From Bolinopsis microptera (taxonomy: Eukaryota; Ctenophora; Tentaculata; Lobata; Bolinopsidae): a stretch of DNA of 64,000 bases. The translations under genes were made by a program, and so were the position numbers. The notes beneath the pieces were generated by a model. It had not been told where the DNA came from and made no database searches. It saw nothing but the letters and a program-made list of their open reading frames with translations. Below are positions 13,201-23,700 of this stretch, in pieces. Each line of letters starts with the position of its first letter. Within the stretch, counting starts at the first letter, position 1. The stretch lies in contig NC_087079.1 in assembly GCF_026151205.1 (NCBI RefSeq), positions 6,916,169 to 6,980,168 on the forward strand, in the 5' to 3' direction.

Positions 13201-15438
13201 GTCTTGATTGGTCCCGTCTAGTCAAAGTACTGTGTCAACGCCTCCCACGGCCCAGACTCGTCACAGACTCGTCACATGACCACCGGGGGACGGTCACTGA
13301 AACGCAAGCTTAGTCCTCTATAACGGTCAAAATAGTCGGCAAACATATTTGTCAGCTGGGTAGACGGTCTTACCCTCGGTCAGACCTGAAGTCAGCCTGC
13401 AATCTGACGGCATGGCCTGACTGAACCTTCATTTAGACGGAGATTCTATGTAGATTTTTGCCTGAATATATAGCGATGTGTCCAATTCCTTCTCTACCTC
13501 TCAGTTTGTGGGGGTGATAACCGCAGGTGACAAATTGGGCATTCAACCGATCACCAGATTGCTGATATACTCACCCCTCTCGCTTCTAGACAAGCTTTAC
13601 TGACAAATTAATTACCTTAACTACTGGAAATGAGCGATACAGTTGCTTGTTTGCCATATTAAGCTCTTACTGGGATTGCTAAATTAAATATTATCCCAAT
13701 GCCTCTGATTGAATAATAAAGTATTCTGTACGGCTAGGAGCTAGGCACCGCGTCGATTATATTCACTTTCCCTTGCTTGACAAATTGCAACATTTAATTA
13801 AAACACGCTACAATGTAACGACTTTTCTAAAGTTTGCATAATATGCCTCGGCGGTTACCAATCCTCTGAATAAGTGAGTCGCGGTGAACCGGTAAAGCGA
13901 CCTACTAACATAATTTATAATTTAGTACCGATTAATTTCACCGCTACACGTCAACGTTTAAGCTTCACTTCGATCACACAACCGGTCCGGAACAACATGG
14001 GAAGTAGATACCGGCACGATTGAAGAGTTAAAACTTCTGTCCCCGTCGCCGTGTCGCCACAGACTTCCTGGCGCTGGGCTTGACAAATTCCAGTCTATGC
14101 TGTTGTCTAAAAGAGAGCTCGTATCCAGGCTGAGGTGATGTAAGAGTCATGGGAGTGTCCCTCTCCGGGCCGGACAGCGTGCCATCGGCGTGCAGCCCCG
14201 GAAAAACCCTAGCCACTACAGTCACACAGTGACAGTGGTTCAGATGCGTGGCAGCTTGTTTAGTCTGGTTTTAACCGGGCTTGTTTAGTCTGTTTATTAA
14301 CCACTAACCAGGTTTATTTTTCAGGAGATTCCACGATCAGAAGTACCTGTCCTCGTACGAAAAAGCTCTGATTGCTCACTCACTCCAGTTGACTCAACAA
14401 CAGGTTAGTTTATAATTTAGCATTTTCACTTGCAGTGTGTAACAAATTACAAGACCAAATCTTGCTTTTTATTTTCATTCATAAGTTAGGTTAGCCCCTC
14501 TATATAATCCAAGATAACTATTCCTGATCGATATCTCTTCAGGTTCAAACGTGGTTTCAGAACCGCCGAGCTAAAGCAAAGCGAGAGGAGAGAGAAAAAG
14601 AAGAAACAAGTGGGCAAATCCATCGGCTCCTCCCCACCTCCTTCATCCTCATCCCCTGGGGGATCTTTCGAAGTAGATGCTGACACACCCACCTCTTCCG
14701 GATATGGAATGCTCTCTGATAATACTCTGACCGGTAGTCCTCTGTCTCCCTCCAGACTCCAGTCTCCGCGTGGAGGTCGGTACTTTAAAAACCTAAATAG
14801 GATCTTACAAATTTTTAATATTTCATAAATATTTATTTGTGTGACCATGAATCTTTAGAGTTGGAATTTGTGGTCGGATTTGATCGTTTGCTTATTTTCC
14901 ATTTAATTTTATATTATACTCCATGTTGACCGCAAAGTTTTTAAACTTGGAGAGTTAAAACCAAGACCAAAACAAAAGGTTTTAAAATGTAATGGAATGC
15001 CTAATTTTTACTCTATACGTTTGCTAACATGCCTGAATTTCCTCAGAAGAATCCCCGACAGCCGGCACTAGGCTCTCTCCAGTCGGGACCTCCCTAGTAT
15101 CCTCACCTCCCCCCACTCCCCTCATATCTACAACTTCTCCCCTCATCTCGAGATCTCCTCTTATCCCCACCTCTCCCTTTGTGTCCACCTCGCCCCTTAT
15201 CTCTACCTCACTCATCTCCCCTACCTCACTGATATCCTCAGCTCCTCTCATCTCACCTGTTATGAGACTGGTCTCTATGTGCAGTTCAGTGGGTGGTGAC
15301 ATCATCTCTCCCTCCTCCGTCGCTAATAGAGTCCTCACCACTCCTGTCTCAACTAAACCACTGGACAATCAGACGGACAAACTTAGAAACAGTGCAATCC
15401 ACAGGTTCTCCATTGATCATCTGACATCACGCAGATGA
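10289..15438 (+). CDS. ANTP-class (NK-like) homeobox transcription factor, five exons
   Basis: Predicted nuclear DNA-binding regulator. Exons by splice consensus and phase: 10289-10445, 12317-12422, 14325-14403, 14543-14775, 15047-15438. The first exon carries an EH1-like Groucho-binding motif (SFRIEDIL), as in many NK-family proteins. Exons 2-4 encode the homeodomain: F8, L16, F20, L40, W48, F49, Q50, N51 and R53 are all present, and position 47 is Thr, as in Hex, Tlx and BarH types. Its end, WFQNRRAKAKR, recalls Msx. Introns cut codon 18 and fall between Q44 and V45. The homeodomain frame stops at 14681-14683, giving about 160 aa, whereas a Ser/Pro/Thr-rich tail continues in the +1 frame of exon 4 and into exon 5 with matching splice phase. 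This suggests a one-base indel or assembly error. The subfamily (Hex, Msx, BarH or other NK) is not resolved. The start is the first ATG of the open frame; an upstream untranslated exon is possible. Confidence 0.85.
10446..12316 (+). other. Homeobox intron 1
   Basis: It runs from GTAAGT to TTTTTCAG. It includes a 31-bp segment at about 11863-11893 (CAGAGTATTTTATAAAGGAG then CAGAGGTGTAG) that is identical to one at about 9812-9842, upstream of the gene. A 108-codon open stretch at 11524-11850 has no coding character. Confidence 0.7.
12317..12422 (+). CDS. Homeobox exon 2: N-terminal arm and helix 1
   Basis: The acceptor is TTTTTCAG and the donor AG|GTGAGT. It encodes the basic arm (GKRIRGPRKDR) and helix 1 up to the split codon for Arg18. 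The phase 1 entry matches the exon ending at 10445, and the phase 2 exit matches the exon starting at 14325. Confidence 0.85.
12423..14324 (+). other. Homeobox intron 2
   Basis: It runs from GTGAGT to TTTTTCAG and splits the homeodomain. It contains a GTGCCCC repeat cluster near 12565-12630 and two CACGTG sites, plus short open stretches (12852-13221, 14028-14225 minus) that I judge non-coding. Confidence 0.7.
14325..14403 (+). CDS. Homeobox exon 3: homeodomain residues 18-44
   Basis: This 79-bp exon encodes the end of helix 1, the loop (FHDQKYLSSYEK) and helix 2 up to LTQQQ. The acceptor is TTTTTCAG and the donor CAG|GTTAGT. It is too short to appear as an independent open frame, but both junction phases fit its neighbours exactly. 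Confidence 0.85.
14543..14775 (+). CDS. Homeobox exon 4: recognition helix, then frame conflict
   Basis: It opens with VQTWFQNRRAKAKR in phase 0 from the CAG acceptor. In that frame translation reaches TGA at 14681-14683. From about 14583 the +1 frame gives a far more protein-like tail (Lys-rich stretch, SSPPPSSSSPGG, acidic and Ser/Thr-rich). It runs to a donor at 14775|GTCGGT in phase 1, which matches exon 5. The switch would fall in the purine-only run of about 14579-14607, a plausible spot for a sequencing error or a recent indel. Confidence 0.75.
15047..15438 (+). CDS. Homeobox exon 5: Ser/Pro/Thr-rich C-terminal tail
   Basis: The acceptor is TTTCCTCAG. The frame entered in phase 1 is open for 130 codons to TGA at 15436-15438. 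Composition is Ser/Thr/Pro/Ile-rich with a degenerate repeat of the type SPLIS-TSLIS, then a more ordinary, basic end (HLTSRR). It is continuous only with the +1 frame of exon 4, not with the frame that reads the homeodomain. Confidence 0.65.
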
Positions 15439-16284
15439 AAGGGAGGGAATCCTGTTGAAATTTGTTTCGACCATATATCGTTTCGCTGTTATGATTTGAT
15501 TTGAGCTCTCTGATTTGATTGTTGAGCTTGGAGTTTTTGAAAAATACGGTTTGAGTTACTATGCTGTGTATTTATCTCTTATAAAATTCTTATTTTTTAA
15601 TCGTAGTCAGTCTGGACTGTTTGATGTGAATATTTTGGGCCATATTGCATCCCGTAATGTAGAACCTTCTTATATGTTGAAGCATGAACTCAGGAATAAG
15701 ACTGTATTGATAAGAATATGTGTAGCTGTATTGGATCTGTTACTTTGGCATGGATAAAATTTATTTTAATGTAAGAATGTTAGGAGGTGACCTTTGGTCT
15801 ATAAATCCTGTACATTTTAACGAACCTTAGTTATTGTTATTTCGAAATTTACTTTGCTATCATTACAATTCACTGCAGTGAATTGTAATCTTAATTCCCA
15901 TAAAAATAATATTTTCTGAAACTTATTCTAGTGTATTCTACGATTATTAAGATTCTGGAAACTTTTTGATCAGCCTTTTGGATCTGTACAACATTAAACT
16001 GTCTGTTATATTAGAACAGAAGTACAACTAAAAAATATTTCAAATTTAGCATTTAAGGAATTCTAAGTTGAGAGAATTGAATGGATCTTCATAATGTATA
16101 AACTGAAGTTAAATTCGAAGTACGTGGCAATGAATTACACTGAGTTATTGAAATATTTTAAATTAGTCCCAACATACGAGCTTTGTGGCCCGAAATAAAT
16201 TCGATATTCTGAGTATATTATATTTGTTTATTTGTACAAAATGTTATATGCAATGGTGACATGTTTTATGTTGAATTCAATAAA
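15439..16284 (+). other. Probable 3' untranslated region of the homeobox gene
   Basis: There are no coding frames. AATAAA polyadenylation signals on the plus strand lie at 16194-16199 and 16279-16284, giving a 3' UTR of about 0.8 kb. A perfect palindrome sits inside (15862-15889). Confidence 0.5.
15862..15889. repeat. 28-bp perfect palindrome
   Basis: The two halves (ATTACAATTCACTG and its exact complement) meet with no spacer. It lies in the presumed 3' UTR of the homeobox gene and would form a long hairpin in RNA or a dimer site in DNA. Confidence 0.85.
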
Positions 16285-17765
16285 TTTGCCTTTTTCATTT
16301 GTCAGAAACCTTCATTGCATAATTGCTAAAAAATGTGAACTATAAATCGCGGAAATGTGGGGGTGTGTTCTCGGCCACTATTTCTTAAAAGTATCAAATT
16401 TGGAATTGAGCATTTAGATAAATTAAATCAATATTATGACATATCATGGCAATGTTCTTTATTTACAGAACCCTTAAAGTTAAAGTAAATCGTGAGGTTT
16501 GGGTACAAGTACCACTATTTTGATATCGACCCGGGTTACTGAAAGTGAATATTTTGGCTGCAGTTTTGAAGAACTCTAAATGCTTGTTAAACACCCCTGC
16601 AGGAAGTGTTATTTGTAACCACCCGTATTCGCATTCAGAATTGAGTTGGATTATTCTCTGATAGGAGATCGGGGACGGTATCTATTATTGAAGTAAGACG
16701 TAACCAATAATTTAATGGCAAATAAATATTACGCAAACGGAAACAATGGGCTCTGAACTGGTTGAGTTACGTAATTACTTAGCTCTACCTTAACAAAAAT
16801 AGAAGAAGACGTAGCCTGGGTTGATTTCGCTAGTGTGTCAGTTTACTTCATCATTCTTGTTGTGATACTGTCACTGATGAAATCACAATATCTTACTAGT
16901 ACTACAGCATATCATGTGAGCAGACAAGTGATAAGGAGAAACCTCAACTAGGATACAGAATTAGTAGTCTAGAATATCCCCATTTTCAATACTTTCAACA
17001 CTACTATATAACAAATAATTTGAGGGCTTATGTCGCACTGAAGATGACGCCTTGCAACACGTTTGACGATAGCCTGTAAATTGATAGTTTGATAGCAGTA
17101 TTTACAACAAATTATCTAGCTTGATCGATTCAAAGGGATACAAAAATTCCCACTAAACTGGTTATTTGACACCTACAGCATAGACATCATAGAGGCATTA
17201 ATGCCCACGTTGGAGAGTTCAGATTCAAATGTTTTAAGAATCCATTTCTTTGAATATAAATACAATAACACGACAAGACCAGCGTCAAGCATGTCGTAAT
17301 CTTACGTGTACATCTATTTGTTTTAATATTTTTCATTCTTTCAGATATACTGTGACACTTATGAATATCAATTTACATGTTTGATATTAAGGACCTTATT
17401 GTATTCTGAACACTGGAACAACTAAAGGTGTTAAAGAGGTGATGATCACATTCACAATATAGCTGTACAGTTTTTAGCAGAAATAACACACACACATTAT
17501 AAATGACGCGTGCTTGTAATAGGCTCGAAGGTTTGCATAATTGCAGCTGGATTGAAAAAAAAAAGTGTAAGCTAACTCGGGTTTTGTCCATTATCCTAAT
17601 TAAAATGAGAAGTGAACGGTAATTGAGCTAAAAATATCCATTCAGCTATTGCTTGTTCATATTTTGCTGCCTCTTTTGCCGCCATTAACCGCTCATTATC
17701 ATTATTCCGACTCATGAATAGCATGCAATAAACGGTAAACCTCCACCAGTAATACTAATGATGTG
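16285..17765. other. Intergenic, nothing recognised
   Basis: AT-rich unique sequence between the homeobox gene and the large repeat-protein gene. It must hold the promoter and any 5' UTR of the latter. An acceptor-like CTCCACCAG just before 17750 leaves open a non-coding or coding 5' exon that I cannot place. Confidence 0.4.
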
Positions 17766-20700
17766 ATGAGAACCACCTCAGGAGCTAATATCTCCACTAC
17801 TTGCCTATGTAAACCACACTATGATCAGATAATCATCCCGAAAGCAAAACCTATTGTTCGAAAAACTCAGTCCGAAAGCAGTTTGTCTGGAACGGGAAGT
17901 AAACGTCCTAAAAAGTCAGTAAACTTGAAACATCGAATCAGAGAAAATGTACGGAGAAAGCTTCAGAAAACCTTAAAAGTAAATGTCAAACAAACTAAAG
18001 ACAAAACAAAAGCTCGCCCAGTCAAACCACAAAAAGTAAAGTATGACCAGAATCAGTGTGATAGTAAAACGAAGTCAGGATATCAAGTCACCCAAAGGAC
18101 TAGAAAAAGGGCTCCCTCTGGGAAAGTAAAACCTAAGAGAATTGGCCGGGAACGTGACAGCAATTACACAAGGACAAATAAAGCTGAGTCAAGCAATCAA
18201 AGCGCCCAGTCTGGCAAACAAAGCGCCCAGTCTGGCAAACAAAGCGCCCAGTCTGGCAAACAAAGCGCCCAGTCTGGCAAACAAAGCGCCCAGTCTGGCA
18301 AACAAAGCGCCCAGTCTGGCAAACAAAGCGCCCAGTCTGGCAAACAAAGCGCCCAGTCAGGAAAACAAAGCGCCCAGTCTGGCAAACAAAGCGCCCAGTC
18401 AGGAAAACAAAGCGCCCAGTCTGGCAAACAAAGCGCCCAGTCTGGCAAACAAAGCGCCCAGTCTGACAAACAAAGCGCCCAGTCTGACAAACAAAGCGCC
18501 CAGTCTGGCAAACAAAGCGCCCAGTCTGGCAAACAAAGCGCCCAGTCTGGCAATCAAAGCGCCCAGTCTGGCAAACCAAGCTCCCAGTCTGGCAAGCAAA
18601 GCGCCCAGTTTCTGAACTGGTATCAGCTCCAACACAGTAACTCACAGCTCCAACACTTCCAGCGTGCAGGTCAGTTGGGGTCCTGTCTGAGTGAAGTGAA
18701 AGGGAACAGTCATTGCACCTGCAAGTGCAAAGTCAAAGAATTTTGTCAGTGCAAATGCGAATGCAAGAACAAAGAATTTTGTCAGTGCAAATGCGAATGC
18801 ATAAACAAAGAATTTTGTCAGTGCAAATGCGAATGCAATTCCAAGACCAAGAAATGGTCTAAATTTAGATGCGAATGCAAAGACAAAAAGTTCTGCGACT
18901 GCAAATGTGACTGCAAGGAAACGTTTTGCAATTGCAACTGGAATGCTTACATATGGTGGAATAACCGATGGGAAAATAAACTTGGATATGACTGCATCAC
19001 ACATGGAACTGCAATGAAACGAGAAAATGACCCGCTAGCAAAGAATCGCACAATGATTGATCAGAGCTCAGATAACGAGAAAGTAACTGAAAAACTTCAA
19101 TATAATTCACTTAAAGACGAGCTGACAGACCCAAGGGTAGACATCTCCGATAGTCTTCACAGTAACGATCAGGCAAATAAGTTTCTTAGTCTGAAAGTCT
19201 ACAGAGGACAAGGAAGACTCCTCTCAGGGTCTCCAAACCCTGCAGTCACCAAACCTCGCACACCTTCACCAGCAACACCAGGGTCTCCAAACCCTGCAGT
19301 CACCAAGCCTCGCACACCTTCACCAGCAAACCCATTGCTCACTTGTGTATCAGAGCAGAGTAGACCAAATATCCCCGTAGAGAACAATCATTCCAACAGC
19401 TGCAGTGATAAACACGGGTCCTCAATCTCCGGTTCTCAATCACATCCTGGGACTGACAATTATGAACAAGCATCGCCTTATCTGCAAGATCTACCACATC
19501 TTTTTACCTCTAGACTTAATCAAGTTCCTGAAGAATCACCTCATCACAATCCACAACATCATATCTTTCCTGGACTTAATCAAGTTCCTGAAGATTCACC
19601 TCATCAATATCCAGAATCTACACTTTCTTCAGCACAATCAACTATTAATGGATCGTCACCGGATTCAATGCTACCACCTTATTGTGAACTGTCAGATGAT
19701 GGCCATTCTTTAAAATCGACGGGTCAACGTTCAAGTCAACAGCCATTGCCAGGGCAGCAACTACGGCCAATTCAACAACCATTGCCAGGTCAACAGCCAT
19801 CGTCAGGGCATCAACCATTGCCAGCGCAGTATCCAGATCAACGACCTTGTCCAAGTCAACAACCACAGCAGCAACCACGGCCAGATTATCAACCATTACC
19901 AGGTCAGCATCCAGACCAACAACCATGTCAAAGTCAACAGCCATGTCCAGACCAACAATCATGTCAAAGTCAACAGCCATGTCCAGACCAACAATCATGG
20001 CCAGGTAAACAACCAGGGCCTCAACCATTGTCAGCACAGTATCCAGGCCAACAACCATGTCCAATGCAACAACCACAGCAGCAACCACGGCCAGATGAAC
20101 AACCATTGCCAGGTCAGCATCCAGACCAACAGCCATGTCCAAGTCAACAGCCATATCCAGACCAACAATCATGTCCAAGTCAACAAACAGGGCAACATCC
20201 ATTGCCAGATCAACAACCAGGGCAACATCTATTGCCAAGACAACAACCAGGGCAACATCCATTGCCAGGTAAACAACCAGGGCAACAACCATTGTCAGCG
20301 CAGTATCCAGGCCAACAACCATGTCCAAGTCAACAACCACAGCAGCAACCATGGCCAGCACAACAAGCATTTCCAGGTCAGCATCCAGACCAACAGCCAT
20401 GTCCAAGTCAACAGCCATGTCCATACCAACAGCCATGTCCAAGTCAACAAACAGGGCAACATCCATTGCCAGTTCAACAACCAGGGCAACATCCATTGCC
20501 AGGACAACAACCAGGGCAACATCCATTGCCAGAACAACAACCAGGGCAACATCCTTTGCCAGGACAACAACCAGGACAACAACCATTGCCAGGTCAACAA
20601 CCAGGACAACAACCATGGCCAGTTCAACAACCAGGAGAACATCCATTGCCAGGACAACAACCAGGGCAACATCCATTGCCAGAACAACAACCAGGGCAAC

Positions 20701-23700
20701 ATCCTTTGCCAGGACAACAACCAGGGCAACATCCATTGCCAGGACAACAACCAAGGCAACATCCATTGCCAGTTCAACAACCAGGGCAACATCCATTGCC
20801 AGGACATCATCCGGGGCAACATCCATTGCCAGGACAACAACCAGGGCAACATCCATTGCCAGAACAACAACCAGGGCAACATCCTTTGCCAGGACCACAA
20901 CCAGGGCAACATCCTTTGCCAGGACCACAACCAGGGCAACATCCTTTGCCAGGACAACAAACAGGGCAACATTTATTGCCAGTTCAACAACCACAGCAAC
21001 AACCATTCCCAGGACAACAACCAGGACAACATCCATTGCCAGGACATCATCCGGGGCAACATCCATTGCCAGGACAACAACCAGGGCAACATCCATTGCC
21101 AGGACATCATCCGGGGCAACATCCATTGCCAGGACAACAACCAGGGCAACATCCATTGCCAGGACAACAACCAGGGCAACATCCATTGCCAGGACAACAA
21201 CCAGGGCAACATCCTTTGCCAGGACAACAAACAGGGCAACATCTATTGCCAGTTCAACAACCATGGCAACATCCATTGCCAGGACATCATCCGGGGCAAC
21301 ATCCATTGCCAGGAAAACAACCAGGGCAACATCCATTGCCAGGACAACAACCAGGGCAACATCCATTGCCAGGACAACAACCAGGGCAACATCCTTTGCC
21401 AGGACAACAACCAGGGCAACATCCATTGCCAGGACAACAAACAGGGCAACATCCAGTGCCAGGACAACAACCAGGGCAACATCCATTGCCAGGTCAACAA
21501 CCAGGGCAACATCCATTGCCAGGTCAACAATCAGGGCAACATCCATTGCCAGGACAGCAACCAGGGCAACAACCATTGTCAGCGCAGAATCCAGGCCAAC
21601 AACCATGTCCAAGGCAACAACCACAGCAGCAACCACGGCCAGATTATCAACCATTGTCAGGACAACAACCAGGGCAACATCCATTGCCAGAACAACAACC
21701 AGGGCAACATCCTTTGCCAGGACAACAACCAGGACAACAACCATTGCCAGGTCAACAACCAGGACAACAACCATGGCCAGTTCAACAACCAGGAGAACAT
21801 CCATTGCCAGGACAACAACCAGGGCAACATCCATTGCCAGAACAACAACCAGGGCAACATCCTTTGCCAGGACAACAACCAGGGCAACATCCATTGCCAG
21901 GACAACAACCAAGGCAACATCCATTGCCAGTTCAACAACCAGGGCAACATCCATTGCCAGGACATCATCCGGGGCAACATCCATTGCCAGGACAACAACC
22001 AGGGCAACATCCATTGCCAGAACAACAACCAGGGCAACATCCTTTGCCAGGACCACAACCAGGGCAACATCCTTTGCCAGGACAACAAACAGGGCAACAT
22101 TTATTGCCAGTTCAACAACCACAGCAACAACCATTCCCAGGACAACAACCAGGACAACATCCATTGCCAGGAAAACAACCAGGGCAACATCCATTGCCAG
22201 GACAACAACCAGGGCAACATCCATTGCCAGGACATCATCCGGGGCAACATCCATTGCCAGGACAACAACCAGGGCAACATCCATTGCCAGGACAACAACC
22301 AGGGCAACATCCATTGCCAGGACAACAACCAGGGCAACATCCTTTGCCAGGACAACAAACAGGGCAACATCTATTGCCAGTTCAACAACCATGGCAACAT
22401 CCATTGCCAGGACATCATCCGGGGCAACATCCATTGCCAGGAAAACAACCAGGGCAACATCCATTGCCAGGACAACAACCAGGGCAACATCCATTGCCAG
22501 GACAACAACCAGGGCAACATCCTTTGCCAGGACAACAACCAGGGCAACATCCATTGCCAGGACAACAAACAGGGCAACATCCAGTGCCAGGACAACAACC
22601 AGGGCAACATCCATTGCCAGGTCAACAACCAGGGCAACATCCATTGCCAGGTCAACAATCAGGGCAACATCCATTGCCAGGACAGCAACCAGGGCAACAA
22701 CCATTGTCAGCGCAGAATCCAGGCCAACAACCATGTCCAAGGCAACAACCACAGCAACAACCACGGCCAGATTATCAACCATTGTCAGGTGAACAACCAG
22801 GGCAACAGCCATGTACAAGTCAACATCCAGGGCAACAGCCATTTCCAGATCAACAACCAGGGCAACAACCATTGTCAGCGCAGTATCCAGGCCAACAACC
22901 ATTGCCAGGCCAACAACCAGGGCACCATCCATTTCCAGGACAACAACCAGTTCAACAACAATTGCCAGGTCAACAGCCATCGTCAGGGCCTCAACCATTG
23001 CCAGCGCAGTATCCAGATCAACGACCATGTCCAAGTCAACAGGCATTTCCAAGTCAACAGGAATTGCCAGGTCAACTACATACAATACCATCATCCGATA
23101 TAACAAAATTGTCATGTCCCACGCCCCAGGAATCATCCTCATGTCTGATTAAACCAATTAATAAAGAACCACGACCTTGCCGCCCACTATCGCCTTTTCC
23201 GGATTCGACACTTATGTTCGGCTGTAAAATAAATACCCAGGATTCAGTCGGAAGGCTATTCAATAAATATCCTAGCCAAGACAAAACAGATCCTCCTGTT
23301 GATCCACGAATGTCCAGGTCGTTTGGTCCGGTTGATCCCGCTGAGTCATTAGATTCGCTAACAACTCCCAGTTTGGAAAAAGATACACAGCCTAAAATAA
23401 GTGTGTGCAACCCAGCAGTGAGCGTGTGCGACCCAACCACCTGTCCCTTTTTCAGGAATACAGCAGAGCTTCACCGGGAACAGCCAGCTTATACCGTTCC
23501 TCTGTGCACCACAATCATGACATCACCCTCACGCTCATTACCGTGCAACAGACACCGTTACCAGGGCAACAACAGACACAAGCAAACACCATCCTTAATC
23601 AGGGCTACTTCAGGACAAAAGAGGTGGAGTGAGCCACGTGGTGGTTTGTCTGAACCTAATTTACCTGCTACTAGGTGCCAGGAAGAAATACCATACAATC

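Noticed and set aside
14028-14225. 65-codon GC-rich minus-strand frame
   Set aside because: It is in the homeobox intron, opposite to the gene, with no recognised motif.
18133-18645. Several 80-170-codon frames across the 21-bp repeat
   Set aside because: Shadows of the SAQSGKQ coding repeat in other registers.
19645-23142. 1165-codon open frame on the minus strand, and 800-1000-codon frames in other plus registers
   Set aside because: They lie within the 30-bp coding minisatellite, whose unit lacks stops in several frames; the sequences are monotonous and end at the array edges. Only the frame that continues into unique sequence and splices in phase to exon 2 is taken as coding.
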